Assembly: GCF_009866525.1 (NCBI RefSeq)
Contig: NZ_CM020866.1
Span: 1,791,646-1,855,645 of the forward strand
Direction: 5' to 3'
Origin: Spiroplasma poulsonii
GTDB taxonomy: Bacteria > Bacillota_I > Bacilli_A > Mycoplasmatales > Mycoplasmataceae
Length of the DNA: 64,000 nt
Shown here: positions 21,646 through 34,050 of the stretch, piece after piece
Layout: each line of letters begins with the position of its first letter
How positions within the stretch are numbered: position 1 is the first letter of the stretch
Notes under the pieces: model-generated
The model's database searches: none
The model's input: the letters and a program-made list of their open reading frames with translations, nothing else
Told to the model about the DNA's origin: nothing
Program-made: the position numbers and the translations under genes

Positions 21646-22840
21646 TAATGAATATTTTGCTGATTTATTTGATACCAAAGAAATTAAATGAAAAATTAAA
21701 AATGGCCAAAATCAAGAGAATAAACCAGTTCGTGATTTATTTTTAAAATATTTACAAAAGGGTAAATTTGAGCTTAAATCATGAATGGCTAAATATCGCT
21801 CAGGACGATATGGAATTTATAGTTTAGTTATTAATAAATTGCAAACTGAAAGTGTTGATAAAAATCGTATTGCTATTACTGAACCAATTATTTTACCAGC
21901 CTTTGTTAATTATAAAAATACTCGAAATGGTGAAATATTTGAGGTTTCAGTTAATTATCAAGATAATATTATTCATGGTTTATCATTATATACTTTAACT
22001 GAAGTTTATTCAGTTAATAATAATAAAGTTAGTGTTACACGTAGTGTCTGGGACATTCAAAAGACCCGCGAAATTAAAAAACCAAAAAAAGAATTATCGC
22101 CAGCAACTTATGCAAATTATCGTTTTGATCGAATTGAATCATTATCACAAAGTTTTTTGCCCGTTGCAATAATGCCAGTTGATTTACATGAAAAACCACG
22201 TTGTCATAAAATTAAGTCAAAGTTAGAAATGATGGAAAAATACGAAGAAATTAGTGCTATTTTACCTCATTGAGAAAAGGGAGGGATTATGACTACTAGT
22301 GATCAAGTAGATAATCCTAATGAAGAAAAAAATAATAATGATTTTATTAATTATTTGTTATTAAAAGGAATGGTTCGAATTAAACCGATTGTTGGTGATG
22401 GCCAAGTTTTTTTACCTTTTAACCAATCAGTTGTTATATGGCAACCAAACTCTTTAATGCAAACAATGCGTAACACACGGAATGATATTTGAAATGAAAT
22501 TAAAACAGATTTAGGAATACCAAATATTGATGAAATTAAATCTGCGCAACAAACAACTGCTGAAATTCAAGCCAATCAATTTTTAGTATCGTCAGCTATT
22601 GAACGCGAAAAAATGTTATATGTTAATTTTTTACAAGATTTTGGAAAAAAATTTTTGATGATGCTAAAGGAATGTAATTTAAAAGAAGGGAGTTTATTAC
22701 AAGGTTATGATTTTAGCGATTGAACAGTTGATTTAGACATTGATTTAACAACCCAAAAAAATATTTTACAAACAATGAATATGATCACAAATACCCCAAC
22801 AATTAATAATAATCAGGAGGATACTAATAATGGAAAATAA
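21646..22840 (+). pseudogene. phage portal-like protein, 5' truncated by IS
   Basis: Open frame of about 397 codons entering from the IS at 21645, with no start codon left. TGA codons at 22271 and 22490 are Trp. The C-terminal part 'NDIWNEIKTDLGIPNIDEI' followed by 'KSAQQTTAEIQANQF' and 'REKMLYVNFLQDFGKKF' resembles portal/upper-collar proteins of small tailed phages. Location just before a structural gene and a terminase fits this. The gene ends 11 nt inside the next gene. Identification is by pattern and position and is not certain. Confidence 0.55.
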
Positions 22841-24913
22841 ACAATTTGATGATTTAAACGATGATTTTGTTGAAAGTATTAAAGCAAAATTAAATCGTCG
22901 TGAAAAAGCAGATAATTCGCAATTTTATACAGAAGATGAAGTCAAAGATTATTGAATTTATCCGCTTTATTCATTAACAGGTAATAATATTAAAAATGGA
23001 ATTAAAGCTTCAACAAATAAAATAACCATATGTGCAACACAAATTGAACTTGGTCAAAAAATTCGTGGATATTTAACCCAAAATAATGTCTTTAGTTTAA
23101 ATGAATTGGCAGATCCAACTAATCCTTCTGAGTCAATTTTAAAAAATACAGTTAGTTTAGTTTTTTCCACTCAAAATGATGAACAACAATTTGATACGGA
23201 TTACTTATATTTATTGACAAAAGAAGTGATTACAACTGAAAATTTTGAAAACATTGAAAAATTTGTAAATCAAGAAATGGAAATTCCTAATATTGAAAAT
23301 AATAATGATTCAACATCATTTATTTTTCGTGAAATTAAGGATTTAACGAGTTCTTATAAAATATCGCTAATTAAAATAATTTTATCAAAGCCATTTACTA
23401 ATAAAATTACTGAATTAAGTTTTATGTATCCCAATGGTTGTTATGTTGGCAATTTAAAATTAAAAAATAAACAGGGGAAAGTTCCTAATTTGATTGCAAA
23501 AGATGGAACAGTCCTTTTTCCGAAATTAGTTTTTCCATGGCAATTGGAACCAAATATTTCGATGACAGATTTTTGAAATGGTAATCAAATTATCCCTTTA
23601 AAAGATATTTTCACTTTTTTGGATTCAAAAGGTATTAAATACAATCAAGAGTTTTCATTACAAGATTTTTTACAACTTGGTGGTTCACAACCACCCTCGT
23701 CAATTCAAATTGCTAAAGCAAAAAGAATTAAATTTAATGCCGTTTATGATGGAAATGATCAAGTTCCGGCTTTTGATAGTGGAACTGGAACAGCTTATTA
23801 TCAAAAAAATCCTTTTACTAGTCGAAATAAAGTTTTTGAATTAAACTTAGATCAAGTTACAATTTTTCCTAATTCAGATTTTTAAAATTCTGATAGTACT
23901 GCTAAAAGTTTATATCAATCAATTGCATCATATGGATTAGTACCATATCAAGAAACAACAAAATTGAATTCAATTATTAATCTTGAAATTATTCCCGATG
24001 GTGCAACTCCTTCTTCAGATGCTTTTGAGTTACTTAAAACAATGTTAACATACAGTTACTGAAAAGATAGAGAATTTGAACATACAGTTAAACTTATAAA
24101 AAATGATAATCAATGAGTAGAAGTAATAGATAGTGAAAAAATTTATAAAATTAGAACTTTATTTGAAGGTCAAGATAGATATGCAGTAGTAACAAATTTA
24201 TGAATAGCATGAAAAAAAGAAATCCTACAGTAGTTTTAGAAAATAAAAGTATGGTTAATCGAATTAAAAATGCATTAGCTATGTTATCAAGTAATTTAAA
24301 ATCAAATTATTGTATTAATAAAGGAGATAATGACGATTACAAAATTTTATTACCATATTATTTTGAGGTTACTAATCCATTAGAAAGTCCAGATGCAACT
24401 GACTATTATGAATATAAAGATATAGTTGTTAAATTAAAATCAAATTATGGTATTTTTACTGAAAATAGCTTTGAATTTAACCAAGATATAATTTCAAAAA
24501 ACTATATTTATCAATTAGACTATAATAACTTTTCATTTCCGGAAATTAATAATTCGTTAGAAACTAGTTCGATTCCTTCCACAATGCCTTTAGATCAACA
24601 GTTAGCTAATGGTAGCTATTCAAAATACTTAGTTCATCGAATTACTAATTTAGATGAAGAAGTCAAACAATTATACTCTAGCTATGGTAGTGGCAAAATT
24701 GAATTTGATTCTTACAATGATAGTCTTACTAACAAAGGCGAATTCAAGTTACAATCTCCATCTTATATCACTGAATTATTAGTTAGTTCAATCTCGGGTT
24801 ATGAATTATGAGAGTTTAAATTAACTGATGAATATAATGAGACAGTTAAATTTGCAATTGGTTTATTTGATAGCACTGATCAATCTAGATCATTAATATC
24901 CCTTATATTATAA
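22830..24913 (+). pseudogene. phage structural protein, broken by TAA and a frameshift
   Basis: Starts MENKQFDDLNDDFVESIKAK at 22830 with AGGAGG upstream. It reads through several UGA-Trp codons to an in-frame TAA at 23883-23885 ('FPNSDF*NSDSTAKSLYQS'), continues in frame to about 24210, then shifts by one at an A7 run into 'KKRNPTVVLENKSMVNRIKN' and ends at 24913. The last third ('SLETSSIPSTMPLDQQLANG') matches the degraded gene at 62096-64000 ('NELETNNIPSLIPAEIKLSDG'), so both prophages carry this family. Probable virion or tail component, function unknown. Confidence 0.65.
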
Positions 24914-24916
24914 GGG
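24900..24916 (+). terminator. hairpin terminator
   Basis: CCCTTAT-ATT-ATAAGGG followed by TTTTTATTT; it overlaps the end of the structural gene. Confidence 0.85.
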
Positions 24917-24944
24917 TTTTTATTTGCCAAAATCCACGAGCGTT

Positions 24945-25125
24945 CGCGCACATGTTTTCTAAAAAAAGATTTTCCTTGACTCCAATTTAAAAATAGTGGA
25001 GAATTATGTATATCTGTAAATCAGAATGGAATGAAGATTTACAGATTTGAATAATTGTAGAGTACTCCATACTTTTAGAATTCGCCGCAAGAAAAATTTT
25101 TTTTTGAAAACATAGTGCGCTCGCG
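24945..25125. promoter_or_regulatory. structured non-coding region before terminase, with tandem TTGACT promoters
   Basis: The outer arms are related inverted repeats, 'cgagcgttcgcgcacatg' near 24948 and 'catagtgcgctcgcgcg' near 25110, GC-rich in AT-rich DNA. Inside are an 11-bp perfect stem ATCTGTAAATC / GATTTACAGAT (about 25012-25047) and flanking TGGAG/CTCCA halves. 'TTGACT...AAAAATAGTG' occurs twice (24976 and 25137), like two related promoters facing the terminase gene. No reading frame fits. Candidate phage control, origin or packaging region. Confidence 0.5.
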
Positions 25126-25171
25126 CGTAATTTTATTGACTTTTTAAGAAAAATAGTGCATCTATATTGGC

Positions 25172-26848
25172 ATGGAAACAAAAGAAATAATTAACTTAAA
25201 TTGAGATGAACAAAACTGTAATTTTAACATTGACGCATTAGCTAAAATTTTTATTGCTAAATTTTGTGAGCCAATATCGAAATCAGCAATATTTAAAATT
25301 TTAACTGGGGCAAAAGGGTTTGGAAAATCTTATCTTATTTGTTTATTAGCGTTATTTTATACATGCAATTTTTTAGATTGAAATTGTCTACTGGCAAGAT
25401 ATACTTACATATCAGCCAAAGATAACTACGATAAGAAAATGACAAGAGTTATTAATGATTTAGAAGAATATGAAGTCACAATCAAAGAAGCTATTTCAGA
25501 AAAAATAATAAAGAAAAAAGTTAGTGACACTAGATTTGAATATATTTGACCGAATGGCAGAATAATTAAAGTTGTTGGTTTTGACAACGGAAGTACTTGA
25601 GAAGGACAAGATGCATCAATAGGGGAATATGCCTTTTTTGGTTTAGACGAGGTAATTCCGCTAGATGCAACAATTTTAGATGAAAACGAATACATGTATC
25701 GATTATTCAATATGATAATTCAAATTTCACGTGGGAAAAATATTGCAACTACAAGAGAAGTAGTTCCACAATTATGTTATTCAGATGATGATGTAACAAT
25801 GGAATTACGAAAAGAACAGATTATTATTTTTGGCTTTAACAATCATAATGCTGATCATATTATTTATGAAACATTCGTCCAATCTATTTTTCCATTAACA
25901 GAGGAAGTCCAAAAAGAACTAGATGATAATGATATATCATATTTTAATGATCAAACTTTTATGAATGATATTGGTGTGACAGTTGTCAGAGGTACTACAA
26001 AAGTAAATAACAAAAATCTTAATCAAAGAGTATTTGATTTAGGAAATTGATTAAATGAAAATAAACCAGAAGTATATGATTCACTATTTCGTGGGGGAGA
26101 GCGTCAATTTAATCCTGAACGTTATAGTTACAAAAAAGACTTAATTACTGGTGCCAAATTTTTTAATCCAAAAGAATTTTATTGAAAAGACATGAACAAA
26201 TATTGATTTACTAAAATTAAAATTGGTGCAGATTATGCTGATAGTATAAAAGTGCAAGATGATGCCACTCAAATTTTAATAGGATTTGAATTTGATAAGG
26301 AAGAATTTATTGAAGGAATTTATATTCTTGAAGAACAATCAATATCAAGTACAGAATTTAAGGATATGACTGAAAAAGTTGATAGTATGGTTAATAAAAT
26401 TAATAGTTGATCACAAATTTATCATAACTTAAAGGAAGACTTTAGTTATCGTATTGGGCATGATGCTCGTACAGTTGGCCATTTTGTTAGAAAAACACTA
26501 CTTTAAAATAATGATTGAAAAAATATGGATTTAGATATTACAAGATTTTCTACTATTTTAGTTACTGGAACAAAAGGATGAAGTGTACAAGACCGACATT
26601 ATAAATGAAAAAGATTATTAGCCGAAGGAAAAATTTATTTTAGTGAGAATTTAGATGTTTTTAAAACATTTAATGACAAAGAAGTATTAGTAAAAAAGAA
26701 TGGTTATTTATATCAAGAATTATTTAACTGTATTAATAATGAGAAAACTAATATTCGCGATGAAAAAACTGGTGTAAATAAATTGGATATGATAAATGCA
26801 GCTGAATGTTGTTTTAGCTATTTTAGGTTTAAATTATTTAAAAATTAA
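25172..26848 (+). pseudogene. phage terminase large subunit, in-frame TAA near the end
   Basis: Starts METKEIINLNWDEQNCNFNI at 25172 (start chosen as first ATG; weak ribosome site). Walker A-like 'LTGAKGFGKSYLICLLAL' near residue 45, Walker B 'YAFFGLDEVIP' near residue 155, and nuclease-type 'IKIGADYADSIKVQDDATQ' near residue 355. A TAA at 26504-26506 stops it after 444 codons ('VRKTLL*NNDWKNM'), but the same frame continues for another 113 codons with terminase-like sequence ('TGTKGWSVQDRHYKWKRLL') to TAA at 26848. This enzyme packages phage DNA. It is unrelated in detail to the second terminase at 57602. Confidence 0.78.
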
Positions 26849-26890
26849 AAAAATAAGTTATAATTAATATGTAATAGGAGTTGATGTGAA

Positions 26891-27163
26891 ATGAGTAAAA
26901 GTGAAAATAAGAATTATATTGACGAAAATTTTAAATGATTTAATGATAATAAAAATGAATTAATTAAAAAATATAATTTAAAAAATGAGGATATTGTTAT
27001 AATTTCGGATAAAAAATTTGTAGCAAAATTTTCTAATTATGATGAAGCTAATATTTATTCATTAGAAAATTTAAGTGATAAAAAATTCATCGTTCAAAAA
27101 ATTAGTGATTTAGATCCAAAAATGAATAATTTTGGATCTGTGGGATTAAGTTTTTATGCCTAA
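26891..27163 (+). CDS. small DUF5678-like protein, 90 aa, partner of the downstream protease
   Basis: Starts MSKSENKNYIDENFKWFNDN after TAGGAG. The pattern 'WFNDNKNELIKKY', then 'VAKFSNYDEANIYS' and 'KKFIVQKISDLD' resembles the DUF5678 family (short proteins of the form 'W-x-n-eLikkY...Va'), which in other bacteria is often encoded next to aspartic proteases. The family call is from memory of that pattern. The stop overlaps the next gene's ATG by 8 nt (ATGCCTAA). TATAAT lies just upstream, so this may start the unit. Function unknown. Confidence 0.55.
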
Positions 27164-27272
27164 AATTTGAACGTCACTTAAAAATAGAAGATTCGAAGTT
27201 GATTTAGTTGTTACTTCCGTTTCCAACAAAGAAATTAATTTAAAGGATGGTTTTTCTTGTAAAGCTTTAATA

Positions 27273-28328
27273 GACTTCTTGCGATACCCTTTTTTATTAA
27301 AATATTATTATAAAATATAATTTATGAGGACATAAAAATATGAACAATAATAAATTTAATACTCTTAATGATAGAGAATGGTTAAGATTAACAGGAATAA
27401 AAAAATCCACTTTTAATAAAATGTTAGATATTTTAAAAGTTGCTGAAATAGAAAAATTTAAAAAAGGTGGTAAAACTAATAAATTATCATTAGAAAATAG
27501 ATTATTGATGACTTTATTATATTGACGAGAATATCAGACTTATTTTCATCTTGGTAAAAGTTTTGATATTAGTGAGGCTAATTGTTATCGTAATATTAAG
27601 TGAATTGAAGATATTTTAATTAAAAACTCTGATTTTCAACAACTTGCTGGTAAAAAAGCACTAATAAATGATTATTTTAATGATAAAATTATTATTATTG
27701 ATGCTACCGAAACTCCAATCCAACGCCCAAAAAAAGACAAAAACAATCTTATTCTGGTAAAAAGAAAAAACACACGATCAAAACACAAGTAATTATCGAA
27801 CAAGAAACCAAAAAAATTATTGCAACAAGTTTTTCGCTCGGAAAAAAACATGATTATGCTTTATTTAAAGAATCAAAAATCCCAATTTTAAAAAATACCA
27901 AATTAATAGTTGATAGTGGTTATCAAGGAATACAAAAAAATCACAATAATGTTCTAATACCTACAAAGAAAAACCCTTTAAACAAAGAACAAAAGCAATA
28001 TAATAGACTAGTTTCAAAAATGAGAATTATTATTGAAAATATTTTTGCTATTCTTAAAAAATTTAAAATTATTACAGAAAAATATCGTAATCGAAGAAAA
28101 AGATTTGGTTTAAGATTTAATTTAATTGCCTCAATTTATAATTTACAATTATTATATTTAACATAAAATATTTATTTAAAATTAAATAATTTAAATAATA
28201 AATTAATTTTTCGTTGTGGAAAAATATTAAATTTTTAAATAAAAAACATAATTAATTAAAATTATATTTTTCTATTAGTATCTTTTTTACAAATATTTGC
28301 AATTTTTTAACAAGTAATGCAAGAAGTC
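27273..28328 (+). mobile_element. IS5-type element, full copy with 9-bp internal deletion
   Basis: 1056 bp. The only structural difference is loss of one 9-bp unit of the 'ACAAAGAAAA' repeat near 27968. TA duplication clean. Disrupts the protease gene. Confidence 0.95.
27340..28166 (+). CDS. IS5-type transposase, three residues shorter
   Basis: Same OrfA/A7/OrfB layout. The 9-bp loss removes three residues of the Lys-rich 'TKKTKKNPL' linker, and a Thr-to-Ile change sits just before the first catalytic Asp ('DKIIIIDATE'). The catalytic triad is kept, so it may still work. Confidence 0.85.
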
Positions 28329-28691
28329 TAATAGATACTGGTACTGGTGCAACAAATTCTGTTATATCAACTAAAATTGTTGAAAAATTAAAACTTGAGT
28401 CAAGAGGAAAAATGAAAGTTTCTACTGGTTCTAATTCAGAAGATGAATTTTATACATATATGGTTGCTTTACATTTACCAACTGACCTTCAAAAAGGAAT
28501 AGTATCAACACCTGAGGGATTAAAATCTCGAGTATTCTCAAGTTCATTTGTAACTAAGATTACAATGGTTCACGGAAATGAACATATTTCCAGCCAAGGA
28601 TTTGACGCAATAATTGGAATGGATGTACTTGAAAGTGGCCATTGTACTATTGCTGGCCCAAATATGGTATTATCATTCTAATTTAATTTAT

Positions 28692-28715
28692 AACTGCCAA
28701 AAATTAATGGCAGTT
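28692..28715 (+). terminator. terminator after protease gene
   Basis: AACTGCCA / TGGCAGTT stem (28692-28699 with 28708-28715) followed by TTTTTTATTTT. Confidence 0.9.
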
Positions 28716-28855
28716 TTTTATTTTAATGTTATAATTTTATTAACGGTATGAACTAAATTCTTAAATGTCTGTGGTTTCCACATGATAAATTAATTTTAAA
28801 GTATATTTTAAAGTTAATTTAGGCTATAATTTAACATAAATGAGGAGATTATAAA

Positions 28856-31462
28856 ATGAATAAAGTATTGTTAATTGACGGGAATGCGTTACTTTTTAGA
28901 GCATTTTATGCTACAGCTTATAATGGTGAAATGTTAAAAAGTTTAGATGGAACTCCAACTAATGCTGTTTATGCTTTTGCTAATATGTTAAATAAAATTT
29001 TAAAATCAAATAATTATTATAGCGTTGTTGTTGCTTTTGATAAAGGAAAAAAAAATTTTCGTCATGATTTGTTAACTGATTATAAGGATGGACGCAGTAA
29101 GACACCAGAAGAAATAATCGTACAATTTCCAATTGTAAAAGAATTTTTAGATAGTTATCAAATCCCATATTTAGAACAAGAGGGGTATGAGGCGGATGAT
29201 CTATTAGGATGTTTGGCGCAACAAGCAGAAAAAGAGAACTTTTATGTTGATATTTTTTCAAGTGATAAAGATTTGTATCAATTAATAAGTGATAAAACAA
29301 ATATTTTGGTCCCGCGTCAAGGTGATACAGCCGATGTTATTGATAAGACGGCTTTAGAAGAAAAATGAGGGGTTGAACCATTACAAGTTCCTGATTTAAA
29401 AGGATTAATGGGCGATCCTTCTGATAACTTGAAAGGAGTTCGTGGTGTTGGTGAAAAAACAGCAATAAAATTGATTCAAGAATATCATTCAATTGAAAAC
29501 TTATATGATAATCTTGATCAAATCAAAGGGGCATTACAGCAAAAATTATTAAATAGTAAAGGGGATGCATTATTGTGTAAAAAAGTTGCCACAATTTTTT
29601 GTGATATTAATTTAAAGCAATTTGCGTTTACGCCATTTCAACCGAACTATGATGTTTTAATGCAATTTTATTTAAAATATAATATGAATTCTTTTATTAC
29701 AAAATTATTTAATAACAAAGATGATTTACAAAATTCAGAGTTAAAAGTTGAAATTATTGAGGAATGAAAAGAAGAATATAATGAAGACAACACTACTGTT
29801 TATTTAGAACTATTTGATGAAAATTATCACATTTCAGAAATTATTGGTTTTGGGATCGTTAATTCCAAAGGAATTTTTTATTTTGATTATATTCATGCTA
29901 AATATGATAAATTATGACATCAGTTTTTATACAACCAAAATTATCAAAAGATAACTTATCATGCCAAAAGTTTAATTGTAGCTTTAGCGCGTGATAATAT
30001 TACTGTGCAAAATATTAGTTATGATATGATGTTGGCGGGATATGTTTATAATTCTAACGCAAAAAATACTCTTGATACGTATATTAATTTATTTGAAAAA
30101 AAACAAATTTTAACCGATGATTTATTTTATGGGAAAGGGGTTAAAAAACAAATTCCAATTGATATTGTTAAATTAAGTCAGTTTATTGGACAAAAAGCAT
30201 TTTATATTAATAAGTTGCAGCCAAAGATTATTGAATTATTAAAGGCTAATCAACAATATGATTTATATTACAATATTGAGCTACCAACGGCTTTTGCACT
30301 AGCACGAATGGAAATTAATGGTGTAAAGGTTGACCAACATGAGTTAACAACTCAAACATTACGAATTGAAAAAATTGTGCAAGAATTAAATAATGAAATT
30401 AATGCCATTGCTCAAAAAGAGATTAATCCCAATTCACCAAAACAAGTATCAGAATTATTATATTGTGATTTTTCTTTACCTGATCGAAAAAAAGGTTCAA
30501 CAGCCCAAGAAGTTTTAGAGGAAATAAAGGATACTCATCAAATTATTCCTAAGATTTTAGATTATCGTAAGTATCAAAAATTATATTCAACGTATCTAAA
30601 GGGAATGGAAAAGTATATTTTTAATGATGGCAAAGTCCATACTATTTATAAACAAACGTTAACAAATACCGGACGGCTTTCATCGGTTGAACCAAATATG
30701 CAAAATATTAGTATTCGTGATGAAGTTCAAAAAGAAGTTCGAAAAATTTTTGTTGTTTCAACAACAGATAATATTTTATTATCAAGTGACTATTCACAAA
30801 TTGAATTAAGAATTCTAGCTCATATGTCAAAAGATTCCGATTTAATTAGGGCATTTAATAATAATGAAGATATTCATACTAATACGGCAATGAAAATTTT
30901 TAATTTATCAAAAGTAGAAATCACGCCTAATATTCGCCGTAGTGCTAAAGCTGTTAACTTTGGAATTATTTATGGAATTAGTGAATTTGGATTGGCAACT
31001 GATTTAAATATTCCTGTTTATAAAGCAAAAGAAATTATTAATAATTATTATCAGCAATTTCCCACAATTAAAGCTTTTATTGATAGTCAAGTTGAATTTT
31101 GCAAACAAAATGGTTATGTTACAACTATTTTTAATCGAAAACGATATGTTCCTGAAATCAATGATCGTAACTATATTCAGCGAGAATTTGGGAAACGAAT
31201 TGCTATGAATATGCCAATTCAAGGTAGTGCGGCCGATATCATTAAAATTGCTTTAAAAAATATTGATCAAGAATTTCTAAAATTAAATTTAAAAGCAAAA
31301 ATAATTGCTCAAATTCATGATGAACTAATTTTTGAAATTCCACAAAATGAATTAGCGCAAGTTAAATCAATTGTTAAAACTTTAATGGAAGATTCAACAG
31401 CGTTAGATGTTAAACTATTAGTTGATATGAAAGCGGGTTTAAGTTGATATGATTTAAAATAA
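28856..31462 (+). CDS. polA: DNA polymerase I, 868 aa
   Basis: Repair polymerase that removes primers and fills gaps. Residues 1 to about 300 form the 5'-3' flap nuclease: 'LLIDGNALLFRAFYA', 'EGYEADDLLGCLAQQAE', 'IFSSDKDLYQLIS', 'GDPSDNLKGVRGVGEKTA'. The middle third is a degenerate 3'-5' domain without the DEDD residues. The polymerase domain has motif A 'SSDYSQIELRILAHMS', motif B 'RRSAKAVNFGIIYGIS' and motif C 'QIHDELIFEIPQ'. Full normal length, intact with UGA as Trp, ending 'AGLSWYDLK'. GAGGAG-type site before the ATG and TATAAT-like box at about 28830. Its TAA is 2 nt from the end of the convergent GNAT remnant. Confidence 0.97.
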
Positions 31463-31629
31463 AATTAAATTATATCAGCATTTTTTATGCCGTAATTTTT
31501 ATGATTTCGATTTTGACCATAATTTGTTGTAATTTGACACGGTAAGATTCCTAAGTATTCAATTCCCATTTTAATTATTGCTTGTTCTGAATTGGTGTTT
31601 TCAATATCACATTCAGCAAAAATTCATTA

Positions 31630-32694
31630 GACTTCTTGCATTACTTGTTAAAAAATTGCAAATATTTGTAAAAAAGATACTAATAGAAAAATATAATTTT
31701 AATTAATTATGTTTTTTATTTAAAAATTTAATATTTTTCCACAACGAAAAATTAATTTATTATTTAAATTATTTAATTTTAAATAAATATTTTATGTTAA
31801 ATATAATAATTGTAAATTATAAATTGAGGCAATTAAATTAAATCTTAAACCAAATCTTTTTCTTCGATTACGATATTTTTCTGTAATAATTTTAAATTTT
31901 TTAAGAATAGCAAAAATATTTTCAATAATAATTCTCATTTTTGAAACTAGTCTATTATATTGCTTTTGTTCTTTGTTTAAAGGGTTTTTCTTTGTTTTCT
32001 TTGTAGGTATTAGAACATTATTGTGATTTTTTTGTATTCCTTGATAACCACTATCAACTATTAATTTGGTATTTTTTAAAATTGGGATTTTTGATTCTTT
32101 AAATAAAGCATAATCATGTTTTTTTCCGAGCGAAAAACTTGTTGCAATAATTTTTTGGGTTTCTTGTTCGATAATTACTTGTGTTTTGATCGTGTGTTTT
32201 TTCTTTTTACCAGAATAAGATTGTTTTTGTCTTTTTTTGGGCGTTGGATTGGAGTTTCGGTAGCATCAATAATAATAGTTTTATCATTAAAATAATCATT
32301 TATTAGTGCTTTTTTACCAGCAAGTTGTTGAAAATCAGAGTTTTTAATTAAAATATCTTCAATTCACTTAATATTACGATAACAATTAGCCTCACTAATA
32401 TCAAAACTTTTACCAAGATGAAAATAAGTCTGATATTCTCGTCAATATAATAAAGTCATCAATAATCTATTTTCTAATGATAATTTATTAGTTTTACCGC
32501 CTTTTTTAAATTTTTCTATTTCAGCAACTTTTAAAATATCTAACATTTTATTAAAAGTGGATTTTTTTATTCCTGTTAATCTTAACCATTCTCTATCATT
32601 AAGAGTATTAAATTTATTATTGTTCATATTTTTATGTCCTCATAAATTATATTTTATAATAATATTTTAATAAAAAAGGGTATCGCAAGAAGTC
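31630..32694 (-). mobile_element. IS5-type element, full copy in GNAT gene
   Basis: 1065 bp, reverse orientation, TA flanks, intact ends. Confidence 0.95.
31792..32627 (-). CDS. IS5-type transposase
   Basis: A7 shift site and catalytic residues kept. It differs from the reference by Lys to Gln in 'EQETQKIIATS'. Probably functional after frameshifting. Confidence 0.87.
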
Positions 32695-33159
32695 TATTTT
32701 AACTTCATTTTTTCAAAAGCTAGGTTAATAACTGCTTTCCCTGCTTCAACAATATAATTGTTTCCTCAATATTTTTTATTAACAATATAGCCCATTTTTG
32801 CATTTGGCATCATTGAATCTAACCGTAAATCAATAATTCCAATCATTTGGTGGGTGTCTTTTAACTCTAAAGCTCATTTTCCTAGTGGTTGGATCAAAAA
32901 GAGTTGTGCAATTATTTTTCTTGTTTCCATAATATTCTGGTGGGGAGCTCATTCTAGAAACTTTATGTTCTCAATATCTTTGCTATATTCAAAGATGCTA
33001 CTGGCATCTGCGGGGGGTAATTGGACGCAGAATTAAACGTTCAGTTTCAATGATTTTGTTTTGTTCTAAAATTAAATAATATTGTTGCATAATAAGCGAC
33101 TCCTTTCTGAATATTGTATTTAAAAAATGGTTTTAAGATATTGTTTTTGCATAAAAATT

Positions 33160-33188
33160 AAAAATACTAATTATTAATTAGTATTTTT
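33160..33188. terminator. bidirectional hairpin terminator
   Basis: Perfect 13-bp stem AAAAATACTAATT / AATTAGTATTTTT with ATT loop, immediately after the minus-strand hypothetical gene. Confidence 0.85.
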
Positions 33189-33198
33189 AATGTACTTT

Positions 33199-34050
33199 TT
33201 ATTTTTCCAGCATTTTTTCAATTTTATTAATATTAAAATTTTGATTATATATTTTTTCAAGATTAACTCTAAATTTTTGAGAAACAGCTAATAAATCTGC
33301 TTTTGCTTGTTCATTATCAATGCTATTATCAATTTTTTCAAACTTTGTAATCATTTCGTTTGCTAAACTAACAAATTTCTTTTCTAAACTATTAAAAATT
33401 ATTGTTTGATATTTTGTTGAAATAATTGTTTCAATTTCATCAGTATATTTTGTAGCATCGGTAGTTTTAATTAATTCAAGAATATTTTGATAAACAAGCG
33501 GCAAATAAGTATTACAAATAAAATTAATTGTTTGTTGGCGGTAATCTAAAATTCATTGGGCACAATATTCATCCGAAACATAATTTATAATTTCTTATTG
33601 TTCATTTAAAGCTTCCAAATTAGGAATAATAAAGTGATTGGCAACTTCTGAAAAAATATTTGTTATTAACAAGTTTAAGTCATTATCAATTAAATAACTA
33701 ATTAGTGGTTGATATTTCTTATCACTTGCTTTAACTAACATTTCAATAATGTTTGCATAATCGCTTTCAAAAAGATCTAAATTAAAAACAATCTTTGTTT
33801 TTAATGGTTTAACTTCGTATTCGTTTATTAAATTAGTAAAATATTTATTGTAAAAAGGACGATTAAGTGATTTTTCTAATAGTAAGTGGCGATGGTTATC
33901 GTTAAGCTTATCAACAGTTATTCGACGATCAAATGTTCGTTCTTTTTTAAATTTTGCACTTCTAATTCGATACATAATTGGAACATAAATAGCAATTGCA
34001 AAGATGATAATAACACTAATAACTAAGACAATGATTCCTCATTCTGGCAG
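33199..34050 (-). pseudogene. membrane-anchored hypothetical protein with in-frame TAA
   Basis: One frame of 284 codons. N-terminus 'PEWGIIVLVISVIIIFAIAI' is a single membrane segment followed by basic 'MYRIRSAKFKKERTFDRRI'; the rest is helical. A TAA at 33597-33595 ('LEALNEQ*EIINYVSDE') divides it, with the frame resuming at once. Start unclear: AGGAGGG lies at 34057-34063 but no ATG follows at the proper distance (CTG at 34050 has the right spacing; first ATG at 33975 would delete the membrane segment). Family not recognised. Either a pseudogene or two shorter products. Confidence 0.6.

Larger units (their letters stand above)
27156..28681 (+). pseudogene. retropepsin-like aspartic protease, split by IS copy at 27273-28328
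   Basis: Left part 27156-27272: MPKIWTSLKNRRFEVDLVVT to 'FSCKALI'. Right part 28329-28681. Removing the IS and one TA gives 'CKALIIDTGTGATNSVISTK', the active-site loop of retropepsin-like proteases (D-T-G-x-G-A-T). The second family motif is 'GFDAIIGMDVLESGHCTI' near the end. Reconstructed length is about 156 residues, right for a single-domain protease that would act as a dimer. The clean restoration shows that the gene was intact before the insertion. A strong terminator follows. Substrate unknown. Confidence 0.8.
31465..33090 (-). pseudogene. GNAT acetyltransferase (RimJ/RimL-like), frameshifted and split by IS
   Basis: Starts at 33090 (MQQYYLILEQNKIIETERLI). 'ETERLILRPIT' is the family N-terminus. 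A run of six G/C near 33015 shifts the frame; the next frame reads 'ADASSIFEYSKDIENIKFLE' through 'MIGIIDLRLDSMMPNAKMGY' (acetyl-CoA-site strand region) to 'INLAFEKMKLK'. The IS at 31630-32694 follows, and the tail 'IFAECDIENTNSEQAIIKMG' resumes after it. Joining across the IS leaves one TAA in frame, so decay may have preceded or followed the insertion. Predicted role was protein N-terminal or small-molecule acetylation; now dead. Confidence 0.82.
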
